From Christensenella sp. UBA4247 (GTDB lineage: Bacteria > Bacillota > Clostridia > Christensenellales > CAG-1252), in the NCBI GenBank assembly GCA_002395405.1, contig DGWX01000001.1, forward strand, positions 9,711 through 52,847: a DNA stretch of 43,137 bases. Direction: 5' to 3'. The number at the start of each line of letters is the position of its first letter. The stretch's first letter is position 1. Under the pieces are notes generated by a model. It searched no databases and was not told the origin of the DNA. It was given only the letters and a program-made list of their open reading frames with translations. Positions 1 through 7,783 of this stretch are shown one piece after another. The translations under genes were made by a program, and so were the position numbers.

Positions 1-705
1 GTCGCCTATTATCGCGAGCTGATCGAAAGTATGGGCTGCGAATGCGAGATCGTGTTTGCGAATGATTGCCGTTCGATCCTGTCTTATACCAAAAGCGTGA
101 TCAACTGCGATATCCATACGCGCCGCCGCACCAAGCGACTCCTCGCCGCCAAGGGCGCGAAAGTCTTCTCTCTCGACGAGATCTTGACCGCCCCCGTAAA
201 CGGCAGCGGCTACAACGAGAATTACGGACTTCTCGGTTCGAATAAAGCGACCGAGGATACCGTCAAACTCTTCCCGCGCGATTGCCGCCCGGTCGTCGAA
301 AAGATCCAAAAGCTTATTTTGGACGCGACCGGAACGAAGGTCGAAGTTATGGTGTACGGAGACGGCGCTTTCAAAGATCCCCAAGGAAAGATTTGGGAAC
401 TTGCCGACCCCGTCGTCAGCCCCGCTTATACGGACGGTCTCGAAGGGCAACCGAACGAAGTAAAACTCAAATATCTTGCGGATAATAATTTCGCGCATTT
501 GTCGGGTGACGCGCTCAAAGAAGCGATCTCCGATTATATCCGCCATAAGGACGCGGATCTCGTTGGCCAAATGGTTTCGCAGGGGACGACCCCGCGCCGC
601 CTGACCGACCTTATCGGTTCCTTGTGCGACCTGACGAGCGGTAGCGGCGATAAGGGAACGCCGATCGTACTGGTACAGGGATATTTCGATAATTACACCA
701 AATAA
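1..705 (+). CDS. Coenzyme F420-0:L-glutamate ligase-like (CofE-like) protein, 5' end outside the window
   Basis: The reading frame is open from base 1 and ends at TAA 703-705, so the N-terminal part is missing; about 234 residues are visible. Text such as NGSGYNENYGLLGSNKA, VMVYGDGAFKDP and GQMVSQGTTPRRLTDLIGSLC matches what I recall of the clostridial proteins annotated as F420-0:gamma-glutamyl ligase, which are about 400 residues long. In methanogens and actinobacteria CofE adds glutamate to F420-0 with GTP. Many Clostridia carry this family without any F420 pathway, so the substrate here is unknown. A terminator follows 40 bp downstream, so this is the last gene of its operon. The family call is fairly secure, the reaction is not. 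Confidence 0.72.
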   Translation, partial: VAYYRELIESMGCECEIVFANDCRSILSYTKSVINCDIHTRRRTKRLLAAKGAKVFSLDEILTAPVNGSGYNENYGLLGSNKATEDTVKLFPRDCRPVVEKIQKLILDATGTKVEVMVYGDGAFKDPQGKIWELADPVVSPAYTDGLEGQPNEVKLKYLADNNFAHLSGDALKEAISDYIRHKDADLVGQMVSQGTTPRRLTDLIGSLCDLTSGSGDKGTPIVLVQGYFDNYTK

Positions 706-744
706 AGAGATCGCATAGTGAGCGATCGCGATCTTTCCGATTCA

Positions 745-788
745 GGGCGTCGAATAAGCGAAGTGCGCGCGTTCGTCGCCCTTTTTTT
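745..788 (+). terminator. Rho-independent terminator after the CofE-like gene
   Basis: GGGCG at 745-749 pairs with CGCCC at 777-781 and CGAA at 751-754 pairs with TTCG at 772-775, with one mismatch between the two helices. A run of seven T follows directly. It ends the transcript of the CofE-like gene. Confidence 0.75.
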
Positions 789-789
789 A

Positions 790-923
790 TGGTTTTCAGT
801 GAAATGTGGATCAACGCTTAAAAAGCGCAACCTTCTCCGTTTGTACCTTAATGAGAGCCGAAGGCTATGATTCGGACGAAAAGTTGCGTAAATTTTTCAA
901 GTAGGATTTTTTATTACAAAGGG
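790..923 (+). other. Intergenic segment with possible alternative RNA structures (unidentified)
   Basis: No open frame of note is present between the terminators at 745-788 and 924-956. Pairings visible on the plus strand are GCGCAAC 825-831 with GTTGCG 883-888, CCTTC 831-835 with GAAGG 860-864, and CCGAA 858-862 with TTCGG 871-875. The last two are mutually exclusive. A weak promoter-like pair, TTGTAC 841-846 and TATGAT 866-871, has a 19 bp spacer. I do not recognise any riboswitch or small-RNA family here. It may be a small RNA ending at the next terminator, or chance pairing. Confidence 0.2.
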
Positions 924-956
924 ATCGCGCTTACGGAAAGTCGGCGCGATTTTTTT
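924..956 (+). terminator. Rho-independent terminator upstream of the dnaD-like gene
   Basis: A perfect 7 bp stem is formed by ATCGCGC (924-930) and GCGCGAT (944-950), followed by six T. It lies after an already terminated gene and before the next promoter, which suggests that a short independent transcript ends here. Confidence 0.7.
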
Positions 957-991
957 GTTTCGTATATAGGACGCGGAAGGAGAACGCGATA

Positions 992-1021
992 TTGACAGAG
1001 CCTTTCGGAACGTGCTATAAT
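992..1021 (+). promoter_or_regulatory. Sigma-A-type promoter of the dnaD-like gene
   Basis: TTGACA at 992-997 and TATAAT at 1016-1021 are both consensus, with an 18 bp spacer. The in-frame TTG at 992 is therefore part of the -35 box, and the gene must start downstream. Confidence 0.85.
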
Positions 1022-1066
1022 AATTTTCCGCGATGCTTGCATGAGAGGGCGCGGGTAGGAGTTGGA

Positions 1067-2623
1067 ATGGCGTTTTGTTTTTTTGACGGCGAAGCGGAAA
1101 AAGAAGGGTTCGTTCTCGTCGATTCGCTTTTTATAGAGCATTATTTGCCGCTTGCGGGAGAAGCGGAACTCAAAGTATATCTTTTCGGGTTAAACGTTTG
1201 CCGCAAGAGCGCGGAAAATCTGACGTTGGCTCGTTTCGCGGAAGATCTGAATCTTTCGGAATCGGACGTGAAGGACGCTTTTTTATATTGGGAAAAGCAG
1301 GGGCTTGTCCGCGTGTCGGATAATCCGTTCAGCGTAAAATATTTATCCGTTCGCAGTCGTTTCGGACTTTCCCGTACGTTCAAAAAGCAAAAATACGCCG
1401 ATTTCAATAAGCAAGTCGAGGAGATCTTTGAGGGGCGTGTCGTTACTCCGCAGGAATTTATGGAGTATTATACGATCATCGAAGACGGCAAGTTGGAGCC
1501 GGACGCGATGCTTCTTATCATCAAATACTGTCTCTCCTATTGCAGTAAGGATAACCCCGTTCGCTATATTCGGAAGGTTGCGAACAGCTGGGTGGATTCC
1601 GGCGTGCGTACGGTGCGTGACGCAGAAGATCGCCTTATGCAGGAAGACGCCGCTTCGCAAGACGTGCGCGCGGTGCTCGGCGCGCTCGGCCGCGTTTCTT
1701 CTCCCGATCCGACGGATCGTCAGCTTTACGTCAAATGGAGTTCCAAGCTCGGTTTTTCCAAGGACGCGATCCTGGCGGCGGCGAAGATGGCGAAGAAGAA
1801 AGGCGGTATGGCGAAGCTGGACGAGATCCTCGAAGGATTTGCCAAAAGAGGCGTTTACACCGCCGTGGATATCCATGAAGAGGCAAAGAGACGAGAAGAC
1901 TTGCTCGATATCGCCGTTCGCGTAAACAACAAGCTTGGGCTATATTATCAGGATCTGAATTCCGTCGTTGAAAATTACGTTTCCAAATGGGTCGGGCAGG
2001 GTTTTTCCGCGGAGAGCTTGCTCTTGATCGCGGAGCGTTGCTTTTTAAGCGACCTTCGTACGCTCGGCGATATGGATCGGGAAGTTCAGGAGTATTTCTC
2101 CCTCGGTTACGTTTCGGAAGAGGCCGTTCGCGCTAGGATCCGCGATTTGAAGCGTGCGGACGAATTTATGGAAAAGATCTTGCGCCTGACGGGGAGCGCG
2201 CGCCGAGTGCGCGAGAACGACCGCGTTTTGTATAAAAATTGGATCTCTTGGGGGTTTGACGAAGCGACGATCAGCGAAGCCGCGACCCTTGCGGCGGGAA
2301 AACCGTACGCCACGTCCTATATGAATCAAGTCTTGTCGAATTGGAAAAGTTCGGGTCGATCCGGTTCTTCTGTAAGCGAGATCGCGGCGGCGGCTCCGAT
2401 ATCTTCCGCGTTCGACGTATCGGGGATCACGAAAGAGGAGAGAGAAAAGCGCTTGCGGAAGGACGCGCAGTACGCTTCTTACGAAAAAGAGCGCAGAAAA
2501 CTTTCGATCGAGATCGCAAAAGCGATCAGTGAGGGCGAGATCCCGTCCGTTGAAAAAACCCACCGTTACGACGAGCTTGAAAAGCTCATTGCAAAAAGGA
2601 AAGAGGAACTCGGGGCGGAATGA
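1067..2623 (+). CDS. DnaD-domain primosomal / replication initiation protein (DnaB-DnaD type)
   Basis: This 518-residue protein probably helps load the replicative helicase during replication initiation or restart. The N-terminus (about 20-100) looks like a winged helix. It is followed by about four degenerate DnaB_2/DnaD C-terminal units (roughly 113-185, 200-275, 285-365, 375-455). The YxxxIxxxW-type signature is visible in YIRKVANSWVDSG and YMNQVLSNWKSSG, and in weaker form in LDEILEGFAKRG. The C-terminal 60 residues are charged and helical. ATG 1067 is chosen because AGGAG lies just upstream at 1057-1061 and the promoter occupies 992-1021. The frequent Clostridia partner gene, the DnaC/DnaI helicase loader, does not follow; a bidirectional terminator and a convergent XRE gene do. 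Confidence 0.8.
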   Translation: MAFCFFDGEAEKEGFVLVDSLFIEHYLPLAGEAELKVYLFGLNVCRKSAENLTLARFAEDLNLSESDVKDAFLYWEKQGLVRVSDNPFSVKYLSVRSRFGLSRTFKKQKYADFNKQVEEIFEGRVVTPQEFMEYYTIIEDGKLEPDAMLLIIKYCLSYCSKDNPVRYIRKVANSWVDSGVRTVRDAEDRLMQEDAASQDVRAVLGALGRVSSPDPTDRQLYVKWSSKLGFSKDAILAAAKMAKKKGGMAKLDEILEGFAKRGVYTAVDIHEEAKRREDLLDIAVRVNNKLGLYYQDLNSVVENYVSKWVGQGFSAESLLLIAERCFLSDLRTLGDMDREVQEYFSLGYVSEEAVRARIRDLKRADEFMEKILRLTGSARRVRENDRVLYKNWISWGFDEATISEAATLAAGKPYATSYMNQVLSNWKSSGRSGSSVSEIAAAAPISSAFDVSGITKEEREKRLRKDAQYASYEKERRKLSIEIAKAISEGEIPSVEKTHRYDELEKLIAKRKEELGAE

Positions 2624-2645
2624 ATCCCGTTTCCGTTTGGAAAAG

Positions 2646-2681
2646 AAAAAAAGCGTTTACCGTTCGATAAACGCTTTTTTA
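2646..2681. terminator. Bidirectional terminator between convergent genes
   Basis: AAGCGTTTA (2651-2659) pairs perfectly with TAAACGCTT (2668-2676). An A-run precedes it and a T-run follows, so it can serve the dnaD-like gene on plus and the XRE gene on minus. Confidence 0.85.
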
Positions 2682-2695
2682 TATTGTATCTTTTC

Positions 2696-3085
2696 TTACT
2701 CTTTCGCGGCTTGTTTTTCTTTGTCTTGACCTTCCGATTTCGAAAGCGATTTCGCGAGTTGGTCGATCAAATTAACGTCTCGCTCGGATAATACGTAATA
2801 CGCGCGCTCGCCGTTTTTGCCGATCACAACGACGGTGTTCGGATCAAATTCGGATTTCGGCTTGGGGATGTATTCGATATCCGCGAGGAGCTTTTCGAGG
2901 CTGTAACCCGTTGCGTCGCAGATTTTGCGAAGCGTGTCCAGCTGGATCTTGCGGGCAAAACCGGTGTCTTTGCTCTTCAAAAGCTCGTAGATGTATTGAC
3001 GAGAATATCCGACCTGACGCGAAAATGCCGAGATCGAAAGCCCGCTTTCCACTAAAATTTGTTCAATTGCTTCACCAAGTTTCAT
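2696..3085 (-). CDS. XRE/Cro-C1 family transcriptional regulator, 129 aa
   Basis: Residues 1-70 form a Cro/C1-type helix-turn-helix (AIEQILVESGLSISAFSRQV, then SRQYIYELLKSK). A short C-terminal segment follows (VVVIGKNGERAYYVLSERDV, then a Lys/Glu-rich tail) that I cannot assign. AGGAGA stands 8 nt before ATG 3085. The target genes are not evident. The AT-rich 270 bp between this gene and hpt contains a palindrome (3154-3172) that could be its operator. The confidence applies to the family, not to a function. Confidence 0.82.
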   Translation of the reverse strand: MKLGEAIEQILVESGLSISAFSRQVGYSRQYIYELLKSKDTGFARKIQLDTLRKICDATGYSLEKLLADIEYIPKPKSEFDPNTVVVIGKNGERAYYVLSERDVNLIDQLAKSLSKSEGQDKEKQAAKE

Positions 3086-3153
3086 TTTCTTGATTCTCCT
3101 ACTCTTATTTTATCATAAACGTAAGACAATTCGACTTAATTTTTCAAAAAAAG

Positions 3154-3172
3154 TGTAAACTTAATATTTACA
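3154..3172. promoter_or_regulatory. Palindrome, candidate XRE operator
   Basis: TGTAAACTTAATATTTACA has 6 bp arms (TGTAAA/TTTACA) around 7 bp, in AT-rich DNA about 70 bp upstream of the XRE start at 3085. Autoregulation is inferred only from position. Confidence 0.35.
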
Positions 3173-3299
3173 ATATTGAAAAAATCGCGATATGTTTTCG
3201 TTACACCGCAAAATTTACTCTCAAAAATGGACAAAAATGTCGAATGTACTTGCAAGAATTTGAAAAAATCGACCGAATTTGCGTCGAACTTTTATTTAT

Positions 3300-3328
3300 T
3301 TGACAAATAAGGTGGTTCGTATTATGAT
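3300..3328 (+). promoter_or_regulatory. Sigma-A-type promoter of hpt
   Basis: TTGACA (3300-3305), a 17 bp spacer and TATGAT (3323-3328). The in-frame ATG at 3324 is inside the -10 box and cannot be the translation start. Confidence 0.82.
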
Positions 3329-3356
3329 TAAAAGGTATTCGTTCGGAGGTGGCATC

Positions 3357-3887
3357 TTGGAAAAAATAAAAAGAGTTTTGATCGGGGAAGCGGACTTAAA
3401 GCGCCGCGTAAAGGAACTTGCAAGCGCGATCGAGAAGGATTACAAAGGCGAAAGCATAACGATGATCTGCATTCTCAGCGGGGCTTCGATTTTCTTTGCG
3501 GATCTCGTTCGTGAGTTGGATCTTTCCGTGCAATTCGAGTTTATGTCCGTTTCGAGTTACGGAAGCGGAACGGTTTCGAGCGGCGAAGTTAAAATTTTGA
3601 AAGACGTAAATCACCCGGTCGCCGGAAAGAATATCATTATCGTGGAAGATATTATAGACAGCGGTTGTACTCTTTCTTATTTGAAACGCATTCTTTTGCA
3701 GCGCGAGCCGAAATCCATTCGCGTTTGCACGATTTTGGATAAACCCAGCCGCCGCAAGGTAGATTTCAAAGGCGATTATGTCGGGTTTGAGATCCCGGAC
3801 GAGTTTGTGATCGGTTACGGTTTGGATTACGACGGCAAGTATCGCAATCTGAAAGACGTTTGCGTTTTGGAATTAACGGAGGAATAA
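3357..3887 (+). CDS. hpt: Hypoxanthine phosphoribosyltransferase
   Basis: This cytoplasmic enzyme of purine salvage converts hypoxanthine or guanine plus PRPP to IMP or GMP. The 176-residue length is normal for bacterial HPRT. The PRPP loop VEDIIDSGCT lies at residues 96-105, and LSGAS at about 40-44 takes the place of the pyrophosphate-binding loop. I chose the TTG start at 3357: GGAGGTGG is correctly spaced before it, the protein then begins in register with family members (EKIKRVLIGEADLKRRVKEL), and upstream ATGs lie within the promoter. The next phosphoribosyltransferase gene follows after one base. In Bacillus hpt sits between tilS and ftsH. Here all three genes occur in the window but far apart. 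Confidence 0.93.
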   Translation: MEKIKRVLIGEADLKRRVKELASAIEKDYKGESITMICILSGASIFFADLVRELDLSVQFEFMSVSSYGSGTVSSGEVKILKDVNHPVAGKNIIIVEDIIDSGCTLSYLKRILLQREPKSIRVCTILDKPSRRKVDFKGDYVGFEIPDEFVIGYGLDYDGKYRNLKDVCVLELTEE

Positions 3888-3888
3888 T

Positions 3889-4428
3889 ATGAAAGACTAT
3901 TACGAGATCGAGATCGCGGGGCTTAAACGCTCTTTGCCGCTTTGCAAAGCGGGTGAAGGGCTTTATATCGGCGCGTTCGTTATGTTTTCGGACGTGGAAC
4001 TGACGGTCAAAGCCGCCGAAGCGCTTCTCGAAAAGTGCCCCGAGTTCGACGTGATCCTGACTGCCGAAAGTAAAGGGATTCCCCTCGCTTACGAAATGGC
4101 GAAGCAATCCGGGAAAACGTATCTCGTTGCGAGAAAAGGCCCGAAGCTTTATATGAAGGATCCCGTGCGCGTGGAAGTCAAATCCATTACGACCGCCAAG
4201 ATGCAGGAGCTGTATCTCGATAAAGTCGAATTGGATTCGCTTCTCGGAAAGAAAGTTTTGATCGTGGACGACGTCGTTTCCACCGGGGAATCGCTGAACG
4301 CGCTGGAACAGCTTTTGTCGCATGCGTCTTCCGAGATCGTCGGCAAAGCGTTCGTTCTCGCGGAAGGGGACGCCGCCAAGCGGAAGGACGTGATCTTCCT
4401 GCAAGAACTTCCCCTCTTCTTCGAGTGA
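3889..4428 (+). CDS. Adenine/xanthine phosphoribosyltransferase-like protein
   Basis: A 179-residue type I phosphoribosyltransferase with PRPP-binding motif VDDVVSTGES at residues 126-135 and ESKGIPLA at 60-67, both as in adenine phosphoribosyltransferases. It probably transfers ribose-5-phosphate from PRPP to a purine base. The IAGLKRSLPLCK...YIGAFVMFSDVEL start is typical of the clostridial Apt-like subgroup, which lacks the first part of canonical Apt, so the base specificity (adenine or xanthine) is open. It is cotranscribed with hpt (1 bp gap), giving a two-gene purine-salvage operon closed by the terminator at 4447-4486. Confidence 0.82.
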   Translation: MKDYYEIEIAGLKRSLPLCKAGEGLYIGAFVMFSDVELTVKAAEALLEKCPEFDVILTAESKGIPLAYEMAKQSGKTYLVARKGPKLYMKDPVRVEVKSITTAKMQELYLDKVELDSLLGKKVLIVDDVVSTGESLNALEQLLSHASSEIVGKAFVLAEGDAAKRKDVIFLQELPLFFE

Positions 4429-4446
4429 TCCCTTGAAAAAACGAAA

Positions 4447-4486
4447 CAAAAAACGGCGAAGCCCGCGAGGCTTTGCCGTTTTTTTA
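4447..4486. terminator. Bidirectional terminator between the salvage operon and glnN
   Basis: AACGGCGAAGCC (4452-4463) pairs with GGCTTTGCCGTT (4469-4480) with one G-T pair. A-rich DNA precedes and seven T follow, so it works on both strands for the two convergent genes. Confidence 0.88.
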
Positions 4487-4505
4487 TCATCGGATCGAGA
4501 AAGGA

Positions 4506-6599
4506 TCAATTGACCGAGTATAACAGATCGTTATAGGTCGGGAAACGCCAGAAGGCGGCGTCCACGATGACTTCGAGGGCGTCGATCGCTTCGCGCGCAT
4601 TTTTCATCGCGGGGCGAACCTCGCTCTTGCAATAGGTCGCTTTTTCAAGAGAGGAGAGCGTTTTCGCGCGCTCCGCTTTTTCTTGTAAGTCGATCATCAA
4701 AGCGGCGAGTTTTTCGTTCAGGTCGGAAACGTCTTTCAGAATTTTGCGTTCGAGAGAGGCGGAATCTTCGCCGAGGATCGAACTCTTTTTCATAATAACG
4801 TCGCAAAGCTCGTTTTCGTATTCTTCCGCGGCGGGAATAATATTGTGCCTCGTCATTTCAAGAACGGTCAACGCTTCGAAGAGAACGGAAGTCGAGTAAT
4901 TTTCGAGCAGGATCTCGTAACGCGAGCGTAGCTCGGTCTCGGTAAAGACATGGTGGCGTTTGAAAAGTTCGATATTTTCGTCTTTTACGAAATAGGGTAG
5001 GGCGTCCGCCGTTGTGGCGAGGTTCAAAAGTCCGCGTTTTTTCGCTTCTTCCGCCCATTCGCGGCTGTATCCGTCGCCGTTAAAGATAATTCGCTTATGA
5101 CGAACGATCTCGCGGCGGATCAAGTCGTTTAAGTCGGCGTTGAAATTCGCGCTGCCTTCGAGCGCGTCCGCAAATTCTTTGAGCGCGTCCGCAACGATGG
5201 TATTCAAAATGATATTCGGATCGGAAACGGAAAGGCTGCTTCCCGGCATACGGAATTCGAACTTGTTACCCGTAAACGCGAAGGGACTCGTTCGATTTCG
5301 ATCCGTCGTATCCTTGGGGATCTTGGGCAAAACGTCCGCGCCGATCTCCATTTGTATTTTTTTGCGCCCTTTATAGGTGACCCCTTTTTCCAAAGCGCGC
5401 AAGATCTCCGTCAGCTCTTCTCCGAGCGACACGCTGACGATCGCCGGGGGCGCTTCGTTCGCTCCGAGGCGGTGGTCGTTGCTCGCGCTTGCGACGCTGA
5501 TGCGCAAAAGGTCCTGATGCTCGTCGACCGCTTTGATGACGGCGGTCAGGAATAAAAGGAACTGCGCGTTTTCGGACGGAGTTTCGCCCGGCTCGAACAA
5601 ATTGACGCCGGTATCGGATAAAAGGCTCCAATTGTTATGCTTGCCGCTTCCGTTTACGCCCTTGAAGGGTTTTTCGTGTAACAAGCAAACAAGTCCGTGT
5701 TTTTCCGCCGTCGCGCGCATAACGGACATCGTAAGCTGGTTGTGGTCGTTCGCGCGGTTCGCGCCGATGAAGATCGGGGCGAGCTCGTGTTGCGAAGGGG
5801 CGGCTTCATTGTGTTTGGTTTTGGCAAGAACGCCGAGTTTCCAAAGCTCTTTATCGAGATCCGCCATAAAACTCATAACGCGCGGTTTGATCGCGCCGAA
5901 ATAGTGATCGTGCAGCTCCTGTCCCTTGGTGGGCGGCGCGCCGAAGAGGGTTCTTCCGCAGGTTACGAGGTCGGGTCTTTTGAGATACAAAGATTTATCG
6001 ATCAGGAAATATTCCTGCTCGGCGCCGACTGTTGGGGTCGCCGTCCTTCCGCTTGCGTTTCCGAAAAGGGAAAGGATCCTCGAAACTTCTCTTCCGAGCG
6101 CTTGAATGGAGCGGAGCAGGGGGGTCTTTTTGTCGAGCGCTTCTCCCGAATACGAACAAAAAACGCTGGGAATATAGAGCGTTCCGTCTTTAACGAAGGC
6201 GTAAGAGGAGGGATCCCACGCGGTGTAACCGCGCGCTTCGAAGGTGTTTCGAAGTCCGCCGTTCGGTAGGCTGGACGCGTCAGGCTCGCCGTAAGAGAGT
6301 TCTTTGCCGGAAAAGCGCATAATGACCCCCTCTCCTCCCTTAACGGGGGAAATGAAGCCGTCGTGTTTTTCGGCGGTGATGTTCGTCATCGGTTGGAACC
6401 AATGGGTAAAATGGGTCGCACCGTGTTCGGTCGCCCAATCCTTCATCTTTTCCGCAACGACGCTTGCCACGTCCTCTCTGAGCCTTGCGCCGCTCTCCGC
6501 GGTGGCTTTCAAAGAATCATAGATCTCTTTGGGCAGCCTCGCTTTCATTTCTTCGTCGCCGAAAACGGCGCTTCCGAACAATTCGGGAATCGAATCCAT
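4506..6599 (-). CDS. glnN: Glutamine synthetase type III (GSIII)
   Basis: Makes glutamine from glutamate, ammonia and ATP in the cytoplasm. The 697-residue length is typical of GSIII (about 700, against about 450 for GSI). Signature stretches include ATHFTHWFQPMT (61-72), GAEQEYFLI (192-200), KHNEAAPSQHELAPIF, NDHRLGANEAPPAIVSVSLG and NRTSPFAFTGNKFEFRMPGS, with acidic metal ligands and the ammonia/glutamate pocket intact as far as can be read. AAGGAGGA lies right before ATG 6599. It follows asnA by 47 bp with no clear terminator, so the two probably form one ammonium-assimilation operon. Confidence 0.96.
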   Translation of the reverse strand: MDSIPELFGSAVFGDEEMKARLPKEIYDSLKATAESGARLREDVASVVAEKMKDWATEHGATHFTHWFQPMTNITAEKHDGFISPVKGGEGVIMRFSGKELSYGEPDASSLPNGGLRNTFEARGYTAWDPSSYAFVKDGTLYIPSVFCSYSGEALDKKTPLLRSIQALGREVSRILSLFGNASGRTATPTVGAEQEYFLIDKSLYLKRPDLVTCGRTLFGAPPTKGQELHDHYFGAIKPRVMSFMADLDKELWKLGVLAKTKHNEAAPSQHELAPIFIGANRANDHNQLTMSVMRATAEKHGLVCLLHEKPFKGVNGSGKHNNWSLLSDTGVNLFEPGETPSENAQFLLFLTAVIKAVDEHQDLLRISVASASNDHRLGANEAPPAIVSVSLGEELTEILRALEKGVTYKGRKKIQMEIGADVLPKIPKDTTDRNRTSPFAFTGNKFEFRMPGSSLSVSDPNIILNTIVADALKEFADALEGSANFNADLNDLIRREIVRHKRIIFNGDGYSREWAEEAKKRGLLNLATTADALPYFVKDENIELFKRHHVFTETELRSRYEILLENYSTSVLFEALTVLEMTRHNIIPAAEEYENELCDVIMKKSSILGEDSASLERKILKDVSDLNEKLAALMIDLQEKAERAKTLSSLEKATYCKSEVRPAMKNAREAIDALEVIVDAAFWRFPTYNDLLYSVN

Positions 6600-6646
6600 A
6601 TTTCCTCCTTAAAAGGATCCGCGCGATAAAGAAGCGCGAAACGATC

Positions 6647-7654
6647 TTACAATATAACTATGCCGTTCTTTTTCGCCTGTGTTAACGTGTCGTCGTCCCA
6701 CAAGGAAACCTGAACTTCACCGATATGCGCTTTTTCGAGCATCAGCATGGAAAGGCGCGATTGTCCGATGCCGCCTCCCATCGTCAGGGGAAGCTCGCCG
6801 GCAAGAACGGCTTTATGGAAGGGAAGGGCGCGGCGATCGTCCGCCCCCGCTTTTCTGAGTTGCTCGTCCATACTGACTTCGTCCACCCGAATACCCATCG
6901 AAGAAACTTCGAAAGCGCGTCCGAGAACTTCGTTATAAAAAAGGATATCGCCGTTCAAAGCCCAATCGTCGTAATCGGGGGCGCGACCGTCGTGTTTCTC
7001 TCCGCTTTTCAGCTTATCGCCGATCTGCATAACGAAGGCGGTTTTGTATTCCGAAAGGAAGGCGTCTTCTCTTTGCTTGGGGGTAAGGGAGGGATAAAGG
7101 TCTTCGAGTTGCTGCGTGGTGACGAAGGCGACCTCGCGGCAAAGCTTGGTTTTAAGCGCGGGATATCTTTCGTTTACAAGATCCTTCGTATCCGCGATGG
7201 CGCGAACGATCAAGCGAACTTCTTCTTTTAAATAATTCTCGTTTCTTTCGCGGCGGCTGATGACCTTTTCCCAATCCCATTGATCCACGTAGATCGAATG
7301 GAGATTGTCCATCGTTTCGTCGCGACGGATCGCGTTCATATCGGTGTAAAGTCCTTGCCCGACGGGGAACCCGTAGTTTTTCAAAGCTTGGCGCTTCCAT
7401 TTAGCGAGGGAGTGGACGATATGCGCCTCGTTTCCCGTCTCTTTAATATCGAAATTGACGGCGCGCTCCACTCCGTTCAAATCGTCGTTCAATCCCGTTT
7501 TGGGATCCACAAAGAGGGGGGCGGAAACGCGGATCAGATTCAAACTTTCGGAAAGTTTGTCTTCAAACGTGCGTTTGAGAAAGCCGATCGCGACCTGCGT
7601 GTCGTACGTACTGAGAATGCTTTTATAGTTTTCGGGAATGTAAAAATCGCTCAT
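6647..7654 (-). CDS. asnA: Aspartate-ammonia ligase (asparagine synthetase A)
   Basis: Forms asparagine from aspartate, ATP and free ammonia; related to class II aminoacyl-tRNA synthetases. The length of 335 residues is normal for AsnA (about 330). Recognisable segments are ETMDNLHSIYVDQWDWEKVI, the RAIADTKDLV stretch and the C-terminal LPLTMGGGIGQSRLSMLMLEK with the motif-3 arginine. AGAGGT precedes ATG 7654. It is transcribed from the promoter at 7675-7704 ahead of glnN. The divergent neighbour nadE also uses free ammonia. Confidence 0.96.
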   Translation of the reverse strand: MSDFYIPENYKSILSTYDTQVAIGFLKRTFEDKLSESLNLIRVSAPLFVDPKTGLNDDLNGVERAVNFDIKETGNEAHIVHSLAKWKRQALKNYGFPVGQGLYTDMNAIRRDETMDNLHSIYVDQWDWEKVISRRERNENYLKEEVRLIVRAIADTKDLVNERYPALKTKLCREVAFVTTQQLEDLYPSLTPKQREDAFLSEYKTAFVMQIGDKLKSGEKHDGRAPDYDDWALNGDILFYNEVLGRAFEVSSMGIRVDEVSMDEQLRKAGADDRRALPFHKAVLAGELPLTMGGGIGQSRLSMLMLEKAHIGEVQVSLWDDDTLTQAKKNGIVIL

Positions 7655-7674
7655 AATATGTACCTCTAGCTTTT

Positions 7675-7704
7675 ATTATAATAAATTTTATACCCGTGTG
7701 ACAA
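7675..7704 (-). promoter_or_regulatory. Promoter of asnA-glnN
   Basis: On the minus strand TTGTCA (complement of 7699-7704) and TATAAT (complement of 7675-7680) are separated by 18 bp. The leader to asnA is about 14 nt and contains the SD. Confidence 0.72.
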
Positions 7705-7723
7705 CAAAATCGAGTCGTTTTGG

Positions 7724-7753
7724 TTTTTATCCCCCTTTCAAACGTGTTATAAT
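7724..7753 (+). promoter_or_regulatory. Promoter of nadE-trmL
   Basis: TATAAT at 7748-7753 is consensus. The -35 match is weak (TTTTTA 7724-7729, 18 bp spacer). It is divergent from the asnA promoter, within about 80 bp. Confidence 0.5.
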
Positions 7754-7783
7754 GTCGTTAAACCGCTTTTAACGGAGGGGAAA

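Noticed and set aside
3279..3356. Longer N-terminus for hpt (starts at 3279 or 3324)
   Set aside because: This stretch contains the -35 and -10 boxes, and the added residues do not resemble HPRT; TTG 3357 has the SD.
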